Source of the DNA: Deltaproteobacteria bacterium
GTDB lineage: Bacteria; Myxococcota_A; UBA9042; DTJE01
Length of the DNA stretch: 64,000 bases
Direction of reading: 5' to 3'
Assembly (NCBI GenBank): GCA_029547805.1
Contig: JAKPOP010000012.1
Location: 124,001-188,000, forward strand
Shown here: positions 57,735 to 64,000 of the stretch, piece by piece
How positions within the stretch are numbered: the stretch's first letter is position 1
Layout of the letters: the number at the start of each line of letters is the position of its first letter
Program-made: the position numbers and the translations under genes
Notes under the pieces: generated by a model
What the model saw: only the letters and a program-made list of their open reading frames with translations
Database searches by the model: none
Told to the model about the DNA's origin: nothing

Positions 57735-60422
57735 TCAGGGGCGGTCGCCCGGTGACGGCGGCGGCCCGGCCACCTCCACCTCTCGGGAATCATAGGCCCG
57801 GCGTCCGTCGAGGCACAGGGACTCGACCTCGACCCGGTAGCGCCCCGGGCGATCCCAACGCAGACGCCTCTCGAGTCCCCCAGAGGGCTCCTGCCCCTCG
57901 ACCTCCCAGAGGACCTCCGGCGGTTCCGGGCATCCCTCGACCCGGGCTCGGGCGGTCCGCTCCTCCCCGGTCCGCATCGAGCGATCGATTTCCTCGACCC
58001 GGACCGTGGGCAGGCCACGGGGGGCGGTCTCCCGGTCCAGGGCCCGGAGCCTGGCCATCCGGGCCGCCGCTGCCGCCAGGGCCCGGCCCTGGGCCACCAC
58101 CGTCGATTCCGTCTGGACGTTCCAGACGTCCCCGTAGCGGTCGTACCAGGCGTAGGGATCCCGGGTCTCCCGGTCCCCATCGGGGGGGAAGATGAGCCGA
58201 CCCAGGTCCCGGCCATACTCAGGGGTCCAGGAGAAGCCCGCCGTCACGTCGCCGACCAGGATTCCCGCCATCGGCAGCCGTCGCCAGTCGTTCAGCGTCC
58301 ACTGGTGCACGATGTTCCGGGGCCGTCGCCATCCCAGGCCGGTCAGGAAGCAGACGTCCACCGGGTTCGCCCCCAGGGTGTAGTGCTGGTTCGCCAGGGC
58401 CGCGTCCTGGAGGTCCGGCCGTGTTCGGCCCACCGCGGCCGTTTCGAGGTCGAAGGCCTGCTCGGCCGAAAAGAACCAGGCGGCGGTCCGGTGGCGCTTC
58501 GCCTCCAGGGGGAAGGAGGTTCCCCAGGCGGAGGCCAGGGACCACGAGGCCAGTTCGTCCCCCACCGTGTCCAGTTCCCGCCGGCACAGCGTCCACAGCG
58601 ATGTCGGCAGGGCCGTCCGTCCCGGTCGCCCGGTGACCCGGGCCAGGGCACAGGACCGGGTGGCGTTGCCATGGCCCTCGGTCAAGGGCACCCACTCCCA
58701 CTTGCGGAAGCGTCGGGCATCGGTCGGGTGGAAGCCCCGATCCTCCAGGAAGCGGGCGAAGCGGTCCTCGCCGGTGGCCAGCAGCAGTTCCATGGCGGCC
58801 CAGACCATCTCGTCCTGGTCCCCCGCGAAATCCCCGTAATGGAAGACCCGCTGGTAGGCCCCCCGGGCGCCGTGACGCCGCCTGGCCTCCTCCAGGAAGG
58901 TCCAGCCCCGGAGGGCCGCCTGGAGCCAGGCCTCGGCCCGATCGGGCAGGTGCCGCCGGGCGACCGGGGAGGACCCGGCCTGGGCCAGGGCCGCCACGGC
59001 CGCGGCGGTGCTGGCGGTGTTCTTCGGCCAGGCCATCTGGGGGTCCCCCGGGTCCGGGGGGACGTCGTCTTCGTATGCCCGCCCCCGGGGTCGAAGCATG
59101 GAGAAGAAGCCCCCGTCGTCGTCCTGCATCCGCAGCAGGAACTCCGCCTCCCAGGCGGCCTCCTGCAGCAGGTCTGGCACGCCGTCGCCGCTCTCGGGCA
59201 GGCCCAGGTCGTCGAGGTCCGCGACCCCCGGAAAGGCGTCCACCGCCAGCATCAGGCCGTGGACCAGGGCCGCCCCCTGTGGCGTGTAGCGCCCATAATC
59301 CCCGGCGTCATGGTGGCCTCCGAAGATGGACCTGGGCCCCCTTCGGGCAGCCGGGAACAACGCCCGCTCGGGCCGATCCAGGACCGGCGCCTCCCCGGGG
59401 CCTGGACGCTGGTTCTCCGACAACCCCCGGAGGGAGTCCCGAAAGAAGGGGTCGTCGTCGGGGGGCACCAGCACCGGCGGCGGATGGCAGACGCCGTGAA
59501 CGAACCGGGTCCAGGGCATCCCGATCGCCGTGCCGCACCGCTGGTGGTAGAGGCCCAGGGCCAGCGTGCGGGTCAGGCGGGCCGCAGCTCCCCGGTGGAT
59601 CGGGAAGGGGCGGGAGGTCCCCAGGCCAGGGATGGAGAGGCGATAGATCCCCTCGGCGGTCAACGGCGTCAGGTCCGCCTCCCGGACCTCCCGGTAGGAG
59701 GGGGCCATGTCCTCGAAGCCTCGTTCCTGGCGAGGCAGCAGTCGTCCCTGGAGCACCACCCTTCCCCGGTCGTCCCGGACCTGGAAGGGGGTTCCCTCCG
59801 GGAGGGGCAGTTCCCCGGAGGACCCCAGCCAGAGACCCACGGGGATCCGCTTGGACTCCCGGGGGTGGAATCCCCCGTCGGGGGGGTGGATTGCCGGGCT
59901 GATGCGGCCGGGGTCCAGCGATGCCGTCAGGACCCGGTCCCGGTCCCAGGCCTCGCCTCCGGGATTTCGGACCTCGAACGATGCCCCGTCCGGGAGAGGG
60001 GTTGTCAGGTGCAGAGTCAGCACCGATTCGATCCGGAGGTCCCGGCGTCCCCGGGGGCCGAAGACCGGCCGACGGCGGAAGCCGACCCGGGAGACGGGGA
60101 TGGACCGCTGCATGGCGGTGACCTGGAAGGAGGTCGCCGGCGGCAGCCGGGGAGGCCCTTCCCGGGCGAAGTCCCAGACCTCGGGCCAGCGGCCGGGGGC
60201 CGTGGTCTGGATCAGCAGGACCTGGACGACCTGGGACGACACGGCCCGGACCTCCCAGGCGCCGACGGGCGGCACCTGCAGCGGCACCGGTCCCTCCATC
60301 CGGAGCCGAGGGTCCAGGGGGGCCGGCGATGCGGGTCCCTTGGCCGCCGCGTCTCCCGGCGGCAGGACGCAGGCCCCCAGCAGCGGGAGGACCATCCAGG
60401 ACCGTCGCAGAAACCCGTTCAA
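57735..60422 (-). CDS. GH9-family glycoside hydrolase lipoprotein
   Basis: 895 residues from TTG 60422, which overlaps the previous stop as TTGA and has GGATGGA upstream; the first ATG lies inside the signal peptide. Lipoprotein signal (MVLPLLGAC). A beta-sandwich N-terminal domain (about 20-270) is typical of cellulase D-type GH9 enzymes. The (alpha/alpha)6 barrel contains GGHHDAGDYGRYTP (catalytic Asp) and QHYTLGANPVDVCFLTGLG. A C-terminal Ig-like domain (YRVEVESLCLDGRRAYD) follows. It cleaves beta-1,4 type polysaccharide, here probably processing the operon's own polymer during export. Confidence 0.88.
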   Translation of the reverse strand: MNGFLRRSWMVLPLLGACVLPPGDAAAKGPASPAPLDPRLRMEGPVPLQVPPVGAWEVRAVSSQVVQVLLIQTTAPGRWPEVWDFAREGPPRLPPATSFQVTAMQRSIPVSRVGFRRRPVFGPRGRRDLRIESVLTLHLTTPLPDGASFEVRNPGGEAWDRDRVLTASLDPGRISPAIHPPDGGFHPRESKRIPVGLWLGSSGELPLPEGTPFQVRDDRGRVVLQGRLLPRQERGFEDMAPSYREVREADLTPLTAEGIYRLSIPGLGTSRPFPIHRGAAARLTRTLALGLYHQRCGTAIGMPWTRFVHGVCHPPPVLVPPDDDPFFRDSLRGLSENQRPGPGEAPVLDRPERALFPAARRGPRSIFGGHHDAGDYGRYTPQGAALVHGLMLAVDAFPGVADLDDLGLPESGDGVPDLLQEAAWEAEFLLRMQDDDGGFFSMLRPRGRAYEDDVPPDPGDPQMAWPKNTASTAAAVAALAQAGSSPVARRHLPDRAEAWLQAALRGWTFLEEARRRHGARGAYQRVFHYGDFAGDQDEMVWAAMELLLATGEDRFARFLEDRGFHPTDARRFRKWEWVPLTEGHGNATRSCALARVTGRPGRTALPTSLWTLCRRELDTVGDELASWSLASAWGTSFPLEAKRHRTAAWFFSAEQAFDLETAAVGRTRPDLQDAALANQHYTLGANPVDVCFLTGLGWRRPRNIVHQWTLNDWRRLPMAGILVGDVTAGFSWTPEYGRDLGRLIFPPDGDRETRDPYAWYDRYGDVWNVQTESTVVAQGRALAAAAARMARLRALDRETAPRGLPTVRVEEIDRSMRTGEERTARARVEGCPEPPEVLWEVEGQEPSGGLERRLRWDRPGRYRVEVESLCLDGRRAYDSREVEVAGPPPSPGDRP

Positions 60423-62059
60423 TGGGATCGTTCCATCCACTGCCAGAGGTCCAGTCGCCCCTCGAGGATTCCCTGGAAGGTCGCCATCGAGTCGGTGCCC
60501 AGGACCTTGCAGCGTCGCAAGGAGAAGCGGGAGTCCCCCGGGCGCAGGGGCCCTGTGATGGCCATCCAAGCCGCCTCGTAGCCCGTCAGGGAGGCCAGGG
60601 CCCGGTCCCGTGCCGAAACGGTACCCGGCGTGCCGTAGGGATAGGCCAGCATCGTCACCGGCTCCCCGAGCAGGTCCTCCAGTTCATGGCGGGAATCCAC
60701 CAGTTCGTGCCGGGCGGCGCGGGCGTCCAGCCGGGCCAGGGGGGCATGGGTCAAGCCGTGGGAACCGATGATCCACCCGGCCCGTCGGACCTCTCGGACC
60801 TCCTCGGGGCGCAGCAGGGCATGCTTCACCTGGAACGAGGGATGGGCCGCATTGGCGCCTCCCCTGGCGAGGCCCGAGGTCACGAAGAGGGTGGCGGGGA
60901 TTCCCAGTTGCTGCAGGATCGGTACCGCCTCCCGGAGGACGCCCTGGAAGCCGTCGTCGAAGGTCACGGCGACCGCCCCGGGCGGCAGGTCCTCCTTGCC
61001 CTGGAGCCAGGCGACGATCCGATCCAGCGAGACCGGCGTGCGATGCTCCTGGATCCATTCCATCTGGCTCCGCAACTGGTCCGGCCGGATCGTCCACTCG
61101 TCCTCGGAGTGGGGCGAGACCCCGTGATAGCACAGCACCCTGGGTGCCAGGGGATCGCGGCCGAGGGCATACCGGGCCAGCACCTCCCGGGCCTCTCCCT
61201 TGAGGCGCGCCCGGAAGACCGGAGCCTCCGACGGCCCGGCGTCGTCGGGATGCCGATGGGTTCCCTTGAGGTCTGCGACGACCACCCGTCCCAGGTATCT
61301 GGGGATGCCCACGAAGTATCTGCGGGCCTTGTAGGGCTGCTGCCCCACGACGTAGAGCCACTCCAGGCGGTGTTGTCGCATCCACCGGGGGGCCCGGCGC
61401 AGGGCCCCACCCCAGTAGTCCAGCAGGCCTCCGACCGCCATCCAGAGGACCCCCCGAAACCGGGGCTCGTCCAGGTACCTCCCAATGAATCGGACCTGCC
61501 GAGGATTTCCCATCCCCACCAGCACGATCCGGGCCCCGCTGGCAGCGATCTGGTCCGTCACGGCCTTCTCGCCGTCCAGGTCGAAGAACCCGTGGTCCCA
61601 CCCCACGAAGGACAGGTGGGGGTACGCCTCGGCCATGCGGCGGGCGGCCCGCTCGATCCGGTCCGGTCGCGTGCCGACCAGGTAGCATCGCAGACCCTCC
61701 GGTGCCCGCCGGAGCAGTTCCGGGGTCAGGTCGGTCCCGTTCAGATTGGCCGGGAAGGGCCTTCGCTGCCGCCAGGCCGCGAAGTCCAGTCCGGCCCCGT
61801 CGTTGAGCACCAGCATGCGGGTCTGGAGCAGGTGCTCGAAGTCGGGATGATCCTTGCAGACGTTCAGGGTGGACATGTCGGCGAAGGCGACCCCCGTCGA
61901 GAGACCCTGCTGCAATCGCCCCAGCAGGAACTCCAGGGCCTCCTCCTGGTGCCATCGGGGCAGCCGCAGGCCCAGGATGTCCACCGTGGGCGTGTTCTCT
62001 GGAAGACGGAACGGGGTCTCCGGGACCCCGGGAGGTTGCCTCGACACCCGTCGTGACAT
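60419..62059 (-). CDS. Fusion: WecG/TagA/CpsF glycosyltransferase plus polysaccharide deacetylase
   Basis: 546 residues. Residues about 20-265 are a GT26 WecG/TagA domain (FADMSTLNVCKDHPDF, LNDGAGLDFAAW, LNGTDLTPELL, VGMGNPRQVRFI, AVGGLLDYW), which adds the second sugar to a lipid-linked monosaccharide. From about 310, an intact NodB domain: LCYHGVS, VTFDDGFQ (base and metal Asp), IGSHGLTHAPL (metal His pair), LAYPYGTPG. It would both add and deacetylate an N-acetylated sugar, giving a cationic polymer. Separated by 3 nt from the Wzc-like gene. Confidence 0.93.
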   Translation of the reverse strand: MSRRVSRQPPGVPETPFRLPENTPTVDILGLRLPRWHQEEALEFLLGRLQQGLSTGVAFADMSTLNVCKDHPDFEHLLQTRMLVLNDGAGLDFAAWRQRRPFPANLNGTDLTPELLRRAPEGLRCYLVGTRPDRIERAARRMAEAYPHLSFVGWDHGFFDLDGEKAVTDQIAASGARIVLVGMGNPRQVRFIGRYLDEPRFRGVLWMAVGGLLDYWGGALRRAPRWMRQHRLEWLYVVGQQPYKARRYFVGIPRYLGRVVVADLKGTHRHPDDAGPSEAPVFRARLKGEAREVLARYALGRDPLAPRVLCYHGVSPHSEDEWTIRPDQLRSQMEWIQEHRTPVSLDRIVAWLQGKEDLPPGAVAVTFDDGFQGVLREAVPILQQLGIPATLFVTSGLARGGANAAHPSFQVKHALLRPEEVREVRRAGWIIGSHGLTHAPLARLDARAARHELVDSRHELEDLLGEPVTMLAYPYGTPGTVSARDRALASLTGYEAAWMAITGPLRPGDSRFSLRRCKVLGTDSMATFQGILEGRLDLWQWMERSH

Positions 62060-62062
62060 CGC

Positions 62063-64000
62063 CTACTCCAGGTCCAGGAAGGCCTTGCGGATTCCCGCCA
62101 GGATCACTCCCATCGGGGCCCTGCCGGCGTCCGCGAGCCTCCGGGCGGACCGCTGGAGGTCCCGGGCCCGGGTGCCGTGGGCCCGGGCGATCAGGATCAC
62201 CGGGTCGCAGACCCGGGCCAGCAATTCCGCGTCGACGGCCGGGAGCACGGGAGGGCCCAGCACCAGCGTGACGGTTGCCTGGGCCCGCACCTGTTCCAGC
62301 ACCCGCTGGAAGACCGGACCTGCCAGAACCTCAGGGCTCGTGACCCGGGCGCCCCGGGGGAGCAGCAGCACTCGGGGGAAGGCCATGGGCCGCACCAGAT
62401 CTCCGAGGGGCGTGTCGGCCCCGACCAGCAGGTCCCCGAGCCCCCGATTCAGGTCCTCCTGGACCGGGCACAGCACCTCCAGACCCCGGGCGGGACCGGG
62501 CGGACGGACCCGGGCGTCGATCACCACGACCCGCTCGTTGCGCTGCCCCAGGGCCTCGGCCAGCAAGGCCGCCACCAGGTCCAGCGTGTCGTCGGGTTCC
62601 GGCGTCACCAGCAACAGGACACCTTGGGAAGGGGTCAGGCGGTTCTTCAGGGCCTGGGCCATGCGCCGGGCTGCCTCCCGGGACGCGTCCGTCGGGTTCC
62701 AGGGCAGGGCCAGTCCCGACTTGCAGTGCGGAATCGCCGCGATCACGGGCAGGTCCGTCCGCTGGGCCAGTTCGGCTGCGCTTCGGACCCTGGGCTGAAG
62801 GACCTCCAGGCCCACCAGCAGCAAGACCCCCAGGCCGAACAGCCCCAGGAAGATGGCCAGGGCCAGGGTCTTCCGGGTGGACTTCACCGGATAGACCGGT
62901 TCCTCGGCCTCGGAGATCACCTCGAAGACGCCTCCCTCGCTTCCGTAGGCGGTCAGGACCCGGGTCAACACCTGCTGCAGGGACGTCCGGGTGGGGAAGA
63001 GGCCGTCCGGGGACCCCTCCTGGGCCAGGGGCGAGAGGGCCCCCGAGGGGCGTTCCATCGACTGGTTCCGGGCCTTCACCTCCAGCAGGAGGTCCAGGGC
63101 CTGGCCGATGTCCTGGACCTTCTGGGCCAGGGGGATTCGTCGCAGGTCCAGTTCCAGGGACCGGGCCAGGGTGCTCTGGAGCAAGGTCTCGGTGGGGGAT
63201 GCCGTGGTGCCCTGTTCGGCCAGTTGCTGGGACATCTGGTCCAGTTGGGACCGCCAGGCCCGGATCTGGGAGGTGTCCACGGTGACGGCCGCCTGGCTTC
63301 GATACGATGCCATCGCCCGCTCGTATTCCGCCTGGGAGATCAGGTCCTGCTCCCGCAACTGGCGCGCCCGCTGGATCTCCGCCTCCCGGCGGGCCAGTTC
63401 CGCCATGTTGGCCCGGCGCGACTGGTCCTCCTGGATGGCGGCCTGGAGCCGCTGGAAGCGGAAGGTCGCGTTGCCTCCGACGCCCTGCTTCTCCAGGGCC
63501 TCCTGTTCCTCCTGGATCTGCTTCCGGAGGCCCTGGATCACCTCGTCCAGTTTTGCCGCCTGGCTCTCCAGGGTCTTGAGTTCCGCCGCGGCGTGCTCGT
63601 AGAGCAGTCTCAGGGACACGGCCTGCTTGGCCAGCCACTCGTCCAGATAGACGTCCCGGAGGGTGTTCGCGATGGCTGCGGCCATGGGGCCATCGGCCCA
63701 GGTGGCGCGGATCACCATCAGGTTGCTGTTCGGGGCGGTCTGGACCTGGACCGAGGCCCCGATCTTCTCCAGGGAGGCGGGGATCGACAGCAACATCCGG
63801 ACCCGGGCCAGGTTCTGGACGATCTTGACCTGGTTCTGCTCGGTCTGGAGGGCCGTGCCGGCGGTGGACAGGCGGTCCCCGACGGGGGTGTAGCGGAGGA
63901 CCGTCTCGGCCTGATAGGTCCGCTTGCCCAGGAAGTACCCGCCTGCGGTCCCCGCCATCGCCGCGAAGACCATCCACAGCAGCAGCCAGGGCAGCCTGCG
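62063..64000 (-). CDS. Wzc/Wzz-like chain-length protein with degenerate kinase domain, 5' end missing
   Basis: Frame open to the window edge; visible part about 645 residues, lacking only the extreme N-terminus (first helix RRLPWLLLWMVFAAMAG is present). Wzz domain, a long coiled coil of about 200 residues (Gln/Glu/Ala-rich), second helix KTLALAIFLGLFGLGVLLLVGL, then a CpsD/Wzc-like ATPase fold. The Walker A position reads LLVTPEPDDTLDLVAALLAEAL instead of a GK[S/T] loop, and Walker A' is VVVIDARVRPP instead of VIDAD. It therefore probably cannot phosphorylate tyrosine. No Tyr cluster at its C-terminus. Controls chain length and export. Confidence 0.85.
   Translation of the reverse strand, partial: RRLPWLLLWMVFAAMAGTAGGYFLGKRTYQAETVLRYTPVGDRLSTAGTALQTEQNQVKIVQNLARVRMLLSIPASLEKIGASVQVQTAPNSNLMVIRATWADGPMAAAIANTLRDVYLDEWLAKQAVSLRLLYEHAAAELKTLESQAAKLDEVIQGLRKQIQEEQEALEKQGVGGNATFRFQRLQAAIQEDQSRRANMAELARREAEIQRARQLREQDLISQAEYERAMASYRSQAAVTVDTSQIRAWRSQLDQMSQQLAEQGTTASPTETLLQSTLARSLELDLRRIPLAQKVQDIGQALDLLLEVKARNQSMERPSGALSPLAQEGSPDGLFPTRTSLQQVLTRVLTAYGSEGGVFEVISEAEEPVYPVKSTRKTLALAIFLGLFGLGVLLLVGLEVLQPRVRSAAELAQRTDLPVIAAIPHCKSGLALPWNPTDASREAARRMAQALKNRLTPSQGVLLLVTPEPDDTLDLVAALLAEALGQRNERVVVIDARVRPPGPARGLEVLCPVQEDLNRGLGDLLVGADTPLGDLVRPMAFPRVLLLPRGARVTSPEVLAGPVFQRVLEQVRAQATVTLVLGPPVLPAVDAELLARVCDPVILIARAHGTRARDLQRSARRLADAGRAPMGVILAGIRKAFLDLE

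Noticed and set aside
1-64000. Search for tRNA, rRNA and riboswitch genes
   Set aside because: No cloverleaf, rRNA or riboswitch core seen by eye; small RNAs cannot be excluded without covariance models.

Overview
This is 64 kb of very GC-rich, densely coding bacterial DNA, with about 45 protein genes. I saw no rRNA, tRNA, CRISPR array, insertion sequence or phage gene. GC-heavy codon use, a MYXO-CTERM-like sorting tail, MopE-type metal-binding motifs, many Cys-rich lipoproteins, lamin-tail domains and Ser/Thr kinases suggest a myxobacterium-like organism (Myxococcota or a neighbouring deltaproteobacterial lineage) with anaerobic or multiheme respiration. The lineage is inferred; no marker gene settles it.

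Region 1 (1-8.8 kb) has a partial rhomboid protease, a TauE/SafE exporter, a lipoprotein cyclophilin and a MobA-like protein with a MOSC-like front end. A tight three-gene operon follows: a histidine kinase with heme c motifs in its periplasmic sensor, a response regulator fused directly to a formate-dehydrogenase-type membrane cytochrome b, and a 13-heme cytochrome c. This operon is the best candidate for an undescribed system: a redox or heme sensor whose phosphorelay ends in an electron-transfer protein instead of on DNA.

Region 2 (8-28.6 kb) holds two thermonuclease lipoproteins, lamin-tail proteins, an RlmM-like rRNA methylase, an HhH/beta-barrel outer-membrane protein, a secreted trypsin-like protease, RNase H, a SpoT-like HD protein, a Wzx-type flippase, a CRTAC1 FG-GAP lipoprotein, a Ser/Thr kinase-PilZ fusion, a lipoprotein with about 20 Cys-rich repeats, and an M20 peptidase/lipoprotein pair.

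Region 3 (28.8-41.9 kb) is a first exopolysaccharide locus: asparagine synthetase, a nucleotide-sugar dehydrogenase, a priming sugar transferase with a GGDEF-like front, an operon (39350 down to 33795) of deacetylase-glycosyltransferase fusion, FAD oxidoreductase, deacetylase and membrane protein, and an alkaline-phosphatase-superfamily enzyme with an O-antigen ligase.

Region 4 (42-52.3 kb) has a tandem double adenylate kinase, a zinc-ribbon Ser/Thr kinase, a three-gene operon of exported proteins (papain-like protease, PPC-domain lipoprotein, metzincin-like protease), a DUF2325-like fragment and an asparaginase.

Region 5 (52.4-64 kb) is a second exopolysaccharide operon on the minus strand, running in from beyond the right edge: a Wzc-like protein with a degenerate kinase domain, a WecG-deacetylase fusion, a GH9 glycosidase, two GT4 glycosyltransferases, a nucleotidyltransferase-like protein, a deacetylase and a GT2 glycosyltransferase. 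Most junctions are 4-nt stop/start overlaps, implying one transcript with coupled translation.
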